In this document: positions 36,237 to 44,742 of the stretch, one piece after another | Layout of the letters: each line of letters begins with the position of its first letter | Position numbering within the stretch: position 1 is the stretch's first letter | From: Flavobacteriaceae bacterium | GTDB taxonomy: Bacteria; Bacteroidota; Bacteroidia; Flavobacteriales; Flavobacteriaceae | Length of the DNA: 64,000 nucleotides | Reading direction: 5' to 3' | Assembly (NCBI GenBank): GCA_009886755.1 | Contig: QXYU01000046.1 | Coordinates: 1-64,000, forward strand | The notes under the pieces: generated by a model | What the model saw: the letters and a program-made list of their open reading frames with translations, nothing else | Database searches by the model: none | Told to the model about the DNA's origin: nothing | Program-made: the position numbers and the translations under genes

Positions 36237-37193
36237 ATGAAAATTTTAGACCATATCGCCCAATCCCAAGGGAAAACACAGTTTGCCTTTGAAATACTTC
36301 CGCCCGTAAAGGGACAACATATCGATTCTATTTTTGCAGGGATTGATCCTTTGATGGAGTTTCAACCTTCCTTTATTGATGTAACCTATCACCGAGAGGA
36401 ATATGAGCTTAAAACCTTGGACAACGGTTTACTCGAAAAACGAATGATCCGTAAAAGACCCGGTACCGTGGGGATCTGCGCTGCCATTATGAGTAAGTAC
36501 AATGTGGACGCCGTACCTCATGTGCTTTGTGGGGGTTTTACCAAAGAAGACACCGAAAACCTCCTTATCGATTTGGATTTTTTAGGCATTGATAACGTGG
36601 TAGCCCTTCGAGGGGATGCGGTGAAAAACGAAACCTATTTTACTCCAACCGAAGGCGGACATCACTATGCTAGTGAGCTGGTAGCTCAAATTGCTGATCT
36701 CAACAAAGGGGTTTATTTGGATGAAGACCTTGAACAGGCTTCCGCTACTGATTTTTGTATTGGCGTTTCCGGTTATCCCGAAAAGCATATGGAAGCTCCG
36801 AGTTTGGATACGGACATTCAATACTTAAAAGAAAAAATTGCCGCTGGTGCCGATTATATCGTTACCCAAATGTTCTTTGATAACAGCAAGTTTTTTGCAT
36901 TTCAGGACAAGTGCCGAGAAGCGGGCATTGAGGTGCCGATTATTCCCGGACTAAAACCGATTGCCACAAAGCGACAGTTGAACTTGTTACCGCATCGCTT
37001 TCATGTGGATCTGCCAGAGGACTTAATCAAGGAAGTAATGGTTTGTAAAGACAACAAAGCCATTAAGCAGGTGGGTGTTGAATGGTGTATTACACAAAGT
37101 AAGGAATTACAACAGGCAGGCGTTCCTTTTCTCCATTACTATTGTATGGGGAAATCAGAAAACATCAAAAACATTGCAGAGGCGATTTTTTAA
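36237..37193 (+). CDS. metF: 5,10-Methylenetetrahydrofolate reductase
   Basis: 318 residues. It reduces methylene-THF to methyl-THF, the methyl donor for MetH. Motifs: F-A-F-E-I-L-P-P-V-K-G with the catalytic Glu, F-I-D-V-T-Y-H, H-V-L-C-G-G-F-T-K, V-A-L-R-G-D that contacts FAD, and GADYIVTQMFFDNSKFF. It lies 214 bases beyond metH and probably has its own promoter or partial readthrough. Its stop interlocks with that of gldA on the other strand. Confidence 0.95.
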   Translation: MKILDHIAQSQGKTQFAFEILPPVKGQHIDSIFAGIDPLMEFQPSFIDVTYHREEYELKTLDNGLLEKRMIRKRPGTVGICAAIMSKYNVDAVPHVLCGGFTKEDTENLLIDLDFLGIDNVVALRGDAVKNETYFTPTEGGHHYASELVAQIADLNKGVYLDEDLEQASATDFCIGVSGYPEKHMEAPSLDTDIQYLKEKIAAGADYIVTQMFFDNSKFFAFQDKCREAGIEVPIIPGLKPIATKRQLNLLPHRFHVDLPEDLIKEVMVCKDNKAIKQVGVEWCITQSKELQQAGVPFLHYYCMGKSENIKNIAEAIF

Positions 37194-38086
37194 GTACTTG
37201 TCAACTCGTTAAAACGTTGTTCCAAGTTTTTGCTTTTGTGTTGGAGGGCGACAATCTTGAGACCGTTGTCGTGCGCAAAATCAAAGACCATGGGGCGGCG
37301 GTCTTCCTCAGTGTCAAATTCAATTTCGTATTGAAAGTCGAATACATTTTTGACGCTTACAGCATTTTTTATGCGCTCCAAAGCAACGGGTTCCACCCGA
37401 TAGTCAAAACTGACTTCTACAATTTGTTTTTCTTGTGCTCTGAGATTTTGAAGCGACTCATCCAAAACGATTTTTCCTTGGTGTAGAATCACCACCCGAT
37501 CACACAGGGCTTCTACTTCGGATAAAATATGGGTGGAAAGGAAAATAGTTTTTTCTTTTCCCAAATCCAAAATCAGTTGCCGAATCTCCCCAAGTTGGTT
37601 GGGGTCAAGCCCAGTGGTAGGCTCATCCAAGATAAGCAGCTGGGGATCGTGAAGCAAGGCAGCGGCCAGCCCCACCCGTTGTTTATAGCCCTTGGATAGG
37701 GTCGTTATTTTTTTATCCAGATGTTGTTCAAGTCCTACTTTGGCAGCGATGTCTTCAATTGGTATTGCCGTAAGACCGTAAAGCCTTCCTACAAAAAGGA
37801 GGTATTCTTTGACATACATATCGCCATAAAGCGGATTGTTTTCCGGGAGATAGCCCAGTTGTCTTTGCACGCTTTGTGGATCTTTTTTTAGGTCGTGTGT
37901 CTCAAAACGAATGCTTCCTTCCCATTGGGTCAAATAGCCCGTTAGGATTTTCATCAAGGTTGTTTTACCTGCTCCGTTGGGACCTAAAAAACCAATGATT
38001 TCTCCTTTTTTGAGACGTAGGGTTAAGTTTTTTAAAATGACTTGGTCGCCATAGCTTTTACTTACGTTCTCAAGATGGAGTTGCAT
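37190..38086 (-). CDS. gldA: GldA-type gliding-associated ABC transporter ATPase
   Basis: 298 residues from ATG 38086. Walker A G-P-N-G-A-G-K-T, Q-loop region Y-L-P-E-N-N-P-L-Y (the P-E-x-N-P-L-Y form is a GldA hallmark), signature L-S-K-G-Y-K-Q-R-V and Walker B L-L-I-L-D-E-P. The ~80-residue C-terminal extension is typical of GldA. In Flavobacterium, GldA works with GldF and GldG and is tied to gliding motility; those partners are not in the window. A -7 box TATCTTTG (38106-38099, minus strand) excludes the in-frame TTG at 38101 as start. Confidence 0.85.
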   Translation of the reverse strand: MQLHLENVSKSYGDQVILKNLTLRLKKGEIIGFLGPNGAGKTTLMKILTGYLTQWEGSIRFETHDLKKDPQSVQRQLGYLPENNPLYGDMYVKEYLLFVGRLYGLTAIPIEDIAAKVGLEQHLDKKITTLSKGYKQRVGLAAALLHDPQLLILDEPTTGLDPNQLGEIRQLILDLGKEKTIFLSTHILSEVEALCDRVVILHQGKIVLDESLQNLRAQEKQIVEVSFDYRVEPVALERIKNAVSVKNVFDFQYEIEFDTEEDRRPMVFDFAHDNGLKIVALQHKSKNLEQRFNELTST

Positions 38087-38098
38087 GCTGCTTTTTTT

Positions 38099-38106
38099 CA
38101 AAGATA
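38099..38106 (-). promoter_or_regulatory. -7 box (TATCTTTG) for gldA
   Basis: A perfect TAnnTTTG match on the minus strand, 12 bases before the ATG at 38086. Confidence 0.5.
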
Positions 38107-38237
38107 TAACTATATCGCATATTAAAAGGGAAACGATTCGTCTCAGGTGAGACTCGTTAGGATTTTAGACAGCCCTGCTTTTTCTGTTGCAAAAAGACAT
38201 CCGTTGGCCGTTCTAGTAAAAAAAGAAAGGCAAAAAT

Positions 38238-38267
38238 TTGTTTTTTAGCCCAAGCCCATTAGATTTG
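38238..38267 (+). promoter_or_regulatory. Promoter of the aromatic amino acid operon (TTG-N19-TAGATTTG)
   Basis: TTG at 38238-38240, exactly 19 bases, and TAGATTTG at 38260-38267. Transcription should start near 38272, about 10 bases before the leader peptide ATG. Confidence 0.75.
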
Positions 38268-38282
38268 TAGCTTATTACAATT

Positions 38283-38351
38283 ATGAACACACAGTTTACC
38301 TATTATCGCAGCTTTTTTTACTTCTTTTCAGAAGGTGGCCGGGCTTTGTAA
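38283..38351 (+). CDS. Phe/Tyr-rich leader peptide of the pheA operon attenuator
   Basis: 22 codons, ATG 38283 to TAA 38349-38351. Phe is at codons 5, 11, 12, 14 and 15 and Tyr at 7, 8 and 13, so eight of 22 residues are the end products of the downstream pathway. They are clustered as F-F-Y-F-F at codons 11-15. The tail is S-E-G-G-R-A-L. It follows a strong promoter and precedes a terminator and pheA. This is the layout of ribosome-mediated attenuation: scarcity of charged tRNA-Phe or tRNA-Tyr stalls the ribosome at the cluster. Confidence 0.82.
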   Translation: MNTQFTYYRSFFYFFSEGGRAL

Positions 38352-38383
38352 TTAGTAAACACTATATAAAACATAAAAAGTCC
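38341..38383 (+). promoter_or_regulatory. Antiterminator pairing of the pheA attenuator
   Basis: GGGCTTT (38341-38347), within the last codons of the leader, can pair with AAAGTCC (38377-38383), the 5' arm of the terminator, with one G-U. A ribosome at the leader stop would cover 38341-38347 and let the terminator form; one stalled at codons 11-15 would not. Confidence 0.65.
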
Positions 38384-38409
38384 TGACCATTGTTCGGGAC
38401 TTTTTTTTT
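38376..38409 (+). terminator. Attenuator terminator upstream of pheA
   Basis: Stem GTCCTGA (38380-38386) / TCGGGAC (38394-38400) with loop CCATTGT and one G-U, extended by AAAA/TTTT, then nine T at 38401-38409. It lies immediately before the pheA ATG at 38413. Confidence 0.85.
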
Positions 38410-38412
38410 GAT

Positions 38413-39234
38413 ATGACACAAAAAATTGGAATACAAGGCGTGGCCGGATCTTTTCACCATCAAGTGGTGATGGAATATTTTGGTGAATCGTCACCCATCA
38501 GCCCCTATGACAGCTTTCCTTCGCTCGTTCAGGGCCTTTTGGCTGGAGCTGTTGATGTGGCCGTCATGGCCATTGAGAATTCCATTGCGGGTTCTATTAT
38601 TCCAAACTACGCCCTCATTGACCATAACAATCTGGTGGTGACAGGAGAACACTATCTCAATATCAATCACCAATTACTGGCCTTGTCGGGAGAAACCCTT
38701 GAAACCATCCAAGAGGTTCGTTCGCATCCGATGGCCTTGTTGCAGTGTGCCAATTTTTTTCAGCAACATCCGCATATTCGTTTGGTGGAAGCTGACGATA
38801 CTGCCGCTGTAGCACAGCGTATTGCAGAAAATCAATGGAAAGGATTAGCGGCGATTGCGAGTGCCGCAGCTGCCAAACGCTATGATTTAGCAACTTTAGC
38901 ACCGTCCATTCAAACGATTGAAAACAACATTACCCGTTTTGTGATCGTAGAAAGAGAAGTTCCTGAATTGAATGCAACAGTGAACAAAGCGGCTTTGATG
39001 TTTACTCTTGACCACCAGCGCGGGAGTCTGGCGACCATTCTCAATGTGATGAGTGACTGCCAACTCAATCTGACCAAAATACAATCGCTACCTGTGATTG
39101 AAATTCCCGGTAAATATGCCTTTTTTGTTGATGTTACTTTTGATGCGCTAGCGCATTACACTAAGGCCAAGTCCATCCTAACGATTATGGCGCAACACTT
39201 TAAAGTGTTGGGCGAATACACCAAGAAAAAATAA
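38413..39234 (+). CDS. pheA: Prephenate dehydratase with ACT domain
   Basis: 273 residues without a chorismate mutase domain, which here is fused to the DAHP synthase. Catalytic region: A-I-E-N-S-I-A-G (~53-60), the H-P-M-A-L-L-Q-C motif, and the catalytic T-R-F at residues 174-176. An ACT domain covers ~195-270 (R-G-S-L-A-T-I-L-N-V); the usual E-S-R-P effector motif reads I-Q-S-L-P, so phenylalanine binding may differ. First gene of a four-gene operon under attenuator control. Confidence 0.94.
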   Translation: MTQKIGIQGVAGSFHHQVVMEYFGESSPISPYDSFPSLVQGLLAGAVDVAVMAIENSIAGSIIPNYALIDHNNLVVTGEHYLNINHQLLALSGETLETIQEVRSHPMALLQCANFFQQHPHIRLVEADDTAAVAQRIAENQWKGLAAIASAAAAKRYDLATLAPSIQTIENNITRFVIVEREVPELNATVNKAALMFTLDHQRGSLATILNVMSDCQLNLTKIQSLPVIEIPGKYAFFVDVTFDALAHYTKAKSILTIMAQHFKVLGEYTKKK

Positions 39235-39235
39235 C

Positions 39236-40381
39236 ATGACAGCCAACCGATTAGCCAGTGTTAAAGAATATTATTTTTCCACCAAATTGCGGGAAGTAGC
39301 GGCATTGGTGCAGGCAGGCAAACCCATTATCAATATGGGGATTGGCTCTCCCGACTTGGCACCCCACCCAGCTGTGGTGGAAGCTCTCAATGCAGGAATG
39401 GCACATCCCAAAGCCCATATGTATCAAAGCTACCAAGGCTTGCCTGAATTGCGAAACGCCATGGCAGACTTCTACCAGCGGTTTTACCAGGTGTCTTTAG
39501 ACCCACTATCCGAGGTGCTGCCCCTTATGGGATCCAAAGAAGGAATCATGCATATATCCATGGCCTTTCTCAACAAAGGCGATCAGGTATTGATTCCCAA
39601 TCCGGGTTATCCGACCTATAGTTCGGTGACGAAATTGCTAGAAGCAGAACCCGTATTCTACGACTTGCAAGCTGAAAACCAGTGGCAACCCGATTTCGAA
39701 GCACTGGAAGCTTTGGATACTCGCAAGGTGAAATTAATGTGGCTTAATTATCCACATATGCCCACAGGAGCCATTGCCCAAAAAGGAAGCTTTGAAAAAT
39801 TAATTATATGGGCCAAGGAACGTTCCATTCTGATTATCAATGACAACCCCTATAGTTTTATTCTAAACAAACAGCCGGAAAGTATCTTGTCTATTCCTGG
39901 AGCCAAAGAAGTCGCATTGGAATTAAATTCCTTGAGTAAAGCTTTTAATATGGCGGGTTGGCGCGTAGGGATGTTGAGTGGTCGATCGGAGACACTCCAA
40001 GAAGTGTTGAAAGTAAAAAGCAATATGGACTCTGGAATGTTTTACGGCATTCAGCAAGGGGCTATTGCGGCACTTCAAGCAGATCCCCAGTGGTTTGAAG
40101 ACCTTAATACCGTCTACCGAAAGCGACGCGATAAAGTAGAAGCCCTTGCCACGACTTTAGGAACTACTTTTGACTCCCAAAGTGTAGGAATGTTTGTTTG
40201 GGCTAAGCTGCCGGCAGAAGTCTCCGATGCGGAAGCCTATATCGATTGGATCCTGTATGAAAAAGATATATTCATCACGCCCGGAAGTATTTTTGGGAGC
40301 CAAGGAGCCGGCTATATCCGTTTTTCACTGTGCGTGTCTGAAGAAAAAATTCAAGAAGCACTAAACCGAATGCAATCATGA
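39236..40381 (+). CDS. Class I/II aminotransferase of the aromatic operon
   Basis: 381 residues. PLP enzyme with M-G-I-G-S-P-D-L-A-P near the N-terminus, Y-Q-S-Y-Q-G-L-P-E-L-R, the cofactor-site N-D-N-P-Y-S-F, and the Schiff-base Lys in N-S-L-S-K-A-F-N-M-A-G-W-R-V-G. It sits between pheA and tyrA with 1-4 base gaps or overlaps. It therefore probably transaminates phenylpyruvate and hydroxyphenylpyruvate, or prephenate. An aspartate or LL-DAP-type activity cannot be excluded from sequence. Confidence 0.87.
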   Translation: MTANRLASVKEYYFSTKLREVAALVQAGKPIINMGIGSPDLAPHPAVVEALNAGMAHPKAHMYQSYQGLPELRNAMADFYQRFYQVSLDPLSEVLPLMGSKEGIMHISMAFLNKGDQVLIPNPGYPTYSSVTKLLEAEPVFYDLQAENQWQPDFEALEALDTRKVKLMWLNYPHMPTGAIAQKGSFEKLIIWAKERSILIINDNPYSFILNKQPESILSIPGAKEVALELNSLSKAFNMAGWRVGMLSGRSETLQEVLKVKSNMDSGMFYGIQQGAIAALQADPQWFEDLNTVYRKRRDKVEALATTLGTTFDSQSVGMFVWAKLPAEVSDAEAYIDWILYEKDIFITPGSIFGSQGAGYIRFSLCVSEEKIQEALNRMQS

Positions 40382-41232
40382 AAATCGCTGTTATAGGAAT
40401 TGGGCTGATAGGAGGTTCTTTAGCCAAAGAACTCAAAAAGCAATACCCTCAAGCTACTTTCTTGGGGATCGATCATAATGCAGCGCATTTGGAAACGGCC
40501 ATTGCCCAAGAAACGGTTGATACGGTTGCTACACTCTCGGATATAGACAAGGCAGATCGCGTCATACTTAGTATTCCTGTCAAAGCAAGCGTGGCGTTGC
40601 TGCCGCAGCTATTGGATCGGATTTCGGAAAATTGCTTGGTATGGGACGTAGGGTCGACCAAAAAGAGTATTTGTGAAGCGGTGGCATCGCATCCCAAACG
40701 AGAGCAGTTCCTCGCAGCACATCCTATTGCTGGAACGGAAAATTCAGGACCCCAAGCCGCCCATTTAGGTTTGTTTGACGGAAAACCACAAATTTTATGT
40801 GAAGCCAAAAAAACCCGAGCCGACTTGCTGGATTGGGCCAAAAAAAGCTTTCGCCAAATGGGTATGTACTTGCGCTTTATGGAGCCAAAGGAACATGATA
40901 AGCATATGGCTTATGTGTCCCATTTATCACATATCAGCTCCTTTATGCTCGGGAAGACCGTTTTGGAACGAGAAGATGATGAACAAAATATTTTTGATCT
41001 AGCAGGGAGTGGATTTGAATCAACAGTCCGTCTGGCAAAGAGTTCTCCAGAGATGTGGCTTTCCATCTTTGAAGACAATAAAGCGCCCATTTTGGATATT
41101 TTGACCGCCTACATCGACAACCTAGAGAATTTTAGAAAGCAACTGGAAGAAGGGGCTTACAACGACTTATACAATCAACTGAAAAATACAAATCAATTAA
41201 AAACCATCCTTAACGGAATTAAACCAAATTAA
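40378..41232 (+). CDS. tyrA: Prephenate dehydrogenase
   Basis: 284 residues. N-terminal Rossmann motif G-I-G-L-I-G-G-S-L-A. S-I-P-V-K-A and V-G-S-T-K-K-S-I precede the substrate region A-A-H-P-I-A-G-T-E-N-S-G-P with the catalytic His, and H-M-A-Y-V-S-H-L-S-H-I-S-S is the second helical domain signature. It makes 4-hydroxyphenylpyruvate with NAD+. No ACT domain is attached. It overlaps the aminotransferase by 4 bases and precedes the DAHP synthase by 1 base. Confidence 0.93.
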   Translation: MKIAVIGIGLIGGSLAKELKKQYPQATFLGIDHNAAHLETAIAQETVDTVATLSDIDKADRVILSIPVKASVALLPQLLDRISENCLVWDVGSTKKSICEAVASHPKREQFLAAHPIAGTENSGPQAAHLGLFDGKPQILCEAKKTRADLLDWAKKSFRQMGMYLRFMEPKEHDKHMAYVSHLSHISSFMLGKTVLEREDDEQNIFDLAGSGFESTVRLAKSSPEMWLSIFEDNKAPILDILTAYIDNLENFRKQLEEGAYNDLYNQLKNTNQLKTILNGIKPN

Positions 41233-41233
41233 A

Positions 41234-42316
41234 ATGGAAAATACTCCCGCAATGCGTGACTGGCTAACCGATTTTGGTCTCGATCATCCTTTGGTGATTG
41301 GGGGGCCTTGTAGTGCTGAAACAGAAGAACAGGTGATGAAAATCGCCCAAGAATTAAAAGATAGCGACGTCACGGTATTTCGTGCCGGTATATGGAAGCC
41401 GCGAACCCGTCCTGGAAATTTTGAAGGTGTTGGTGCCATTGGTCTCAAATGGCTCCAGCGTGTCAAAGAAGAAACAGGGATGCTTACGGCGACGGAAGTA
41501 GCTAATAAAGACCATGTGAAATTGGCTTTGGAACACGATATTGATGTTTTATGGATAGGTGCTCGTTCAACGGTGAGCCCTTTTATTGTGCAAGAAATTG
41601 CCGATGCCTTGGAAGGCACGGATAAAATTGTGTTGGTCAAAAACCCGGTAAACCCTGATGTGGCTTTGTGGCTAGGTGGGGTGGAACGTTTGTACACTGC
41701 AAACATCAAAAACCTAGGTTTGATCCATCGTGGTTTCTCCAGTCATGGTAAAAGCAAATACCGCAACAATCCCGAATGGCAAATTGCCGTTGAAGTACAA
41801 AATCGTTTTCCAGACCTCCCTTTGATTTGTGACCCCTCACACATTACAGGCAAGCGCGATATGATTTTTGACACCTGTCAAATGGCATTGGACCTTAATT
41901 TTGATGGCCTGATGGTTGAAAGCCATTGGGATCCAGACAATGCTTGGAGTGATGCTGCACAGCAAGTAACACCTGCGGCTTTGGTTCAAATCATGGAAGA
42001 CCTCAAAATCCGTAAAACGACCACAGAGGAAGAAAGCTATCAGTCCGAGTTGCAAAATTTACGAGCTCAGATTGATGTAGCAGATCAAACGATATTGGAT
42101 ACTTTGGGCAAGCGAATGAAGGTGGCTGAGGCCATTGGAGAACTCAAAAAATCGAATAATGTAGCGGTGCTTCAAAGCAAACGTTGGAATGAGATTTTGG
42201 GAAAAATGGTTTTGGAAGGAGAGGAACGCGGTTTGAGTGAAGAGTTTGTATTGAAGCTTTTCAAAGCGATTCACCAAGAATCCATCAATCACCAAGAACA
42301 GATTGTGAAAGCATAG
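41234..42316 (+). CDS. Fused DAHP synthase - chorismate mutase
   Basis: 360 residues. Residues ~1-260 are a type I-beta DAHP synthase: I-G-G-P-C-S-A-E-T (metal Cys), F-R-A-G-I-W-K-P-R-T, L-V-K-N-P-V-N-P, H-R-G-F, and L-I-C-D-P-S-H-I-T-G. Residues ~270-355 are an AroQ chorismate mutase (L-R-A-Q-I-D-V-A-D, K-R-M-K-V-A-E-A-I-G). The fusion joins the first step of the shikimate pathway to the branch step toward Phe and Tyr, and the mutase domain may mediate feedback. A strong terminator follows, closing the operon. Confidence 0.92.
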   Translation: MENTPAMRDWLTDFGLDHPLVIGGPCSAETEEQVMKIAQELKDSDVTVFRAGIWKPRTRPGNFEGVGAIGLKWLQRVKEETGMLTATEVANKDHVKLALEHDIDVLWIGARSTVSPFIVQEIADALEGTDKIVLVKNPVNPDVALWLGGVERLYTANIKNLGLIHRGFSSHGKSKYRNNPEWQIAVEVQNRFPDLPLICDPSHITGKRDMIFDTCQMALDLNFDGLMVESHWDPDNAWSDAAQQVTPAALVQIMEDLKIRKTTTEEESYQSELQNLRAQIDVADQTILDTLGKRMKVAEAIGELKKSNNVAVLQSKRWNEILGKMVLEGEERGLSEEFVLKLFKAIHQESINHQEQIVKA

Positions 42317-42318
42317 TC

Positions 42319-42350
42319 AAAAAAAACCGGCTTTTAAGCCGGTTTTTTTT
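42319..42350 (+). terminator. Bidirectional terminator of the aromatic operon
   Basis: A run, then AACCGGCTT / AAGCCGGTT (9 bp around TT), then eight T ending at 42350. Symmetric, so it can also serve the minus-strand aspartate aminotransferase gene, which ends at 42390. Confidence 0.9.
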
Positions 42351-42389
42351 ATAATCAAATGAGCTACTTGTTGGCAAGGATCGAATGGT

Positions 42390-43574
42390 TTAGGCCAAAG
42401 CTTTGGCAACTCGTCCCATTGCTTTTTTGATTTGATCTTCAGAGGCGGCATAGGAAATCCGAATACAGTTAGGATCTCCAAAGGCATCACCTGTTACGGT
42501 GGCCACATGCGCTTTTTCAAGAAGATAGAGCGCAAAATCGGTGGCATTAGCTATCGTATGCCCTTGTAGGGTTTTTCCAAAAAAGGAAGATACGTCTGGA
42601 AAAACATAAAAAGCTCCGTCGGGTTCATTGACGTTAAAACCATCCATTGCACGAAGCAAATCGATAATCAATTGGCGACGGTTTTTAAACTCATCAACCA
42701 TATACTGAATTTTAGACACAGGTGCTTTGAGAGCACTGATAGCAGCGCGTTGGGCAATACAATTGGTTCCGCTGGTAATTTGTCCTTGCATTTTATTACA
42801 AGCCTTGGCAATCCATTCAGGAGCTCCAATATATCCAATTCGCCAACCCGTCATGGCAAAGGCCTTGGCCAAGCCGTTAACGGTAATGGTGCGATCATAA
42901 AGCGAAGGAATAGCAGCAAGGCTAAATACCGCTACACCGTAATTGATGTGTTCGTAAATCTCGTCTGAGAGAATGAAGATATTGGGATATTTTTCCAATA
43001 CTGCTGCCAGTGCATGGTATTCAGCTTCCGTATAGACCGTTCCAGAAGGATTATTGGGAGAATTGAACATGATGAGCTTGGTTTTGGGCGTAATAGCCGC
43101 ATCTAACTGCTCGGGTGTTATTTTAAAGTTTTGTTCGATTCCTGTAGGAACAATCACGGGAGTGGCTTCAGCCAGTGTGGCTATAGCGGAATAGCTAACC
43201 CAATAAGGTGCGGGAAGCAACACTTCATCACCAGGGTTAAGCAAGACCATACAGACGTTGGCGATAGACTGTTTGGCCCCAGTGGAAACAACCACTTGGG
43301 AGGGTTTGTAGTCTAGATTATTATCGCGTTTAAATTTTTCACAAACGGCTTCTTTCAGATCTGCATAGCCATCTACTGGTGAATAGGAATTGTAATTGTC
43401 GTTGACCGCCTGAATGGCTGCATCCTTGATGAAGTCAGGAGTATTAAAGTCGGGTTCTCCTAAACTCAATCCAATGACGTCAATTCCTTGACTTTTAAGT
43501 TCTCTTGCTTTGGCTGCCATTGCTAGTGTAGCAGAAATGGGCAGACTATTAATTCTTTCGGACAGTGCCTCCAT
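42390..43574 (-). CDS. aspC: Aspartate aminotransferase-like PLP enzyme
   Basis: 394 residues, class I aminotransferase. L-S-L-G-E-P-D-F-N-T-P near residue 40, N-S-P-N-N-P-S-G, L-S-D-E-I-Y-E-H-I, and the PLP Lys in V-N-G-L-A-K-A-F-A-M-T-G-W-R-I-G. The C-terminal R-I-S-Y-A-A-S carries the substrate-carboxylate Arg. The motif set fits the AspC subgroup (I-gamma) found in thermophiles and Bacteroidota, which may also act on prephenate. It lies next to the aromatic operon but on the other strand. Confidence 0.88.
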   Translation of the reverse strand: MEALSERINSLPISATLAMAAKARELKSQGIDVIGLSLGEPDFNTPDFIKDAAIQAVNDNYNSYSPVDGYADLKEAVCEKFKRDNNLDYKPSQVVVSTGAKQSIANVCMVLLNPGDEVLLPAPYWVSYSAIATLAEATPVIVPTGIEQNFKITPEQLDAAITPKTKLIMFNSPNNPSGTVYTEAEYHALAAVLEKYPNIFILSDEIYEHINYGVAVFSLAAIPSLYDRTITVNGLAKAFAMTGWRIGYIGAPEWIAKACNKMQGQITSGTNCIAQRAAISALKAPVSKIQYMVDEFKNRRQLIIDLLRAMDGFNVNEPDGAFYVFPDVSSFFGKTLQGHTIANATDFALYLLEKAHVATVTGDAFGDPNCIRISYAASEDQIKKAMGRVAKALA

Positions 43575-43589
43575 AATATAAAAAAATAG

Positions 43590-44678
43590 TTAGAGCGCAG
43601 GCTTGAGCCCCATTCTCTTTATAAATTTAAAATGCGAAAGTAAAGCACTTCGAGTCGTTTTGTACTCATTGTAGGGTAAATTAAACTCTTTAGCTGTTTT
43701 TTTAATGATTTTCGCAATTTCACGATAATGTACATGCGAAATATGGGGGAAAATGTGGTGCTCAATTTGAAAATTAAGCCCTCCAACATACCAATTAACC
43801 AACCAGTTTTTTGGGGAAAAATTTGCTGTTGTGTATAACTGATGGATGGCCCATGTGTTTTTCATTTCTTTACGATTCTCATCAGGGAGAGGCATTTCGG
43901 TGTCTTCCACTACGTGCGCCAATTGGAAAACCAAACTTAGAATAAGTCCTGCCGTATAATGCATTAGCAAAAAGCCGATTAAAATTTTCCAAAAAGCAAT
44001 ATCAAGAACCAAAAATGGAATGACCAGCCATCCGATGAAATATAATATTTTGGTTATCACCAATGTGGTCCAAAGTCGGCGAGGGCTCTTAGTTTCCGCC
44101 ACACTTTTGTGATCTCTCAAATAGCGTCGCATTTGACTAAAATCTGAGACTAGGGCCCAACGGAGGGTTAGCAATCCATAGAGGAATACAAAATAAAAAT
44201 GCTGGAAACGGTGAAATGGTTTCCAGGGTTGATGGTCAGAAAAACGCAAAATTCCATTCGCCTCAATGTCCTCATCGTGTTCGTGGATATTGGTAAAAGT
44301 GTGATGGAGGAAGTTGTGTTGGACCTTCCAGTTGTAGGAATTTCCTGCCAAAAAATAGATGGTATCTCCCATAAGTTTGTTGATCCAAGGTCGTGAAGAG
44401 TAGGATCCATGGTTGCCATCGTGCATCACATTCATGCCAATTCCAGCCATGCCCACACCTGCTAAAAAGCAAAGTCCGAGTTGCTGCCAAGAAGACATAG
44501 GTATCGTTAACAGCAGTAAATATGGAACAACCAAGAGGCCGATCATTACGACCGATTTGATGTGGAGTTGGAAGTTTCCTGTTTTCTTTAATTGATTTTT
44601 TTTAAAATGGGCATTGACCCTATTGGTCAATTCTTTGTAGAAACCCTTTAAGTCTTTTCGCGGGAATTTTATATACAT
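43590..44678 (-). CDS. Membrane fatty acid desaturase
   Basis: 362 residues with two pairs of hydrophobic helices. The three histidine boxes are H-D-G-N-H-G (~107-112), H-N-F-L-H-H (~142-147) and Q-I-E-H-H-I-F-P-H (~308-316), which bind the di-iron centre. The Q-x-x-H-H form of the third box is that of front-end or acyl-CoA/acyl-lipid desaturases. No cytochrome b5 domain is fused. It lies 15 bases upstream of aspC on the same strand, but functional coupling is not evident. It likely adjusts membrane fluidity. Confidence 0.9.
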   Translation of the reverse strand: MYIKFPRKDLKGFYKELTNRVNAHFKKNQLKKTGNFQLHIKSVVMIGLLVVPYLLLLTIPMSSWQQLGLCFLAGVGMAGIGMNVMHDGNHGSYSSRPWINKLMGDTIYFLAGNSYNWKVQHNFLHHTFTNIHEHDEDIEANGILRFSDHQPWKPFHRFQHFYFVFLYGLLTLRWALVSDFSQMRRYLRDHKSVAETKSPRRLWTTLVITKILYFIGWLVIPFLVLDIAFWKILIGFLLMHYTAGLILSLVFQLAHVVEDTEMPLPDENRKEMKNTWAIHQLYTTANFSPKNWLVNWYVGGLNFQIEHHIFPHISHVHYREIAKIIKKTAKEFNLPYNEYKTTRSALLSHFKFIKRMGLKPAL

Positions 44679-44723
44679 AGCATTGTTTGTTATTACGAAT
44701 GTAATAAAGATTGATAGGTTTAC

Positions 44724-44731
44724 TACCTTTG
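44724..44731 (+). promoter_or_regulatory. -7 box (TACCTTTG) for rsmG
   Basis: A perfect TAnnTTTG match 11 bases before the TTG chosen as rsmG start; it makes starts upstream of it implausible. Confidence 0.45.
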
Positions 44732-44742
44732 AATTAAAATTC

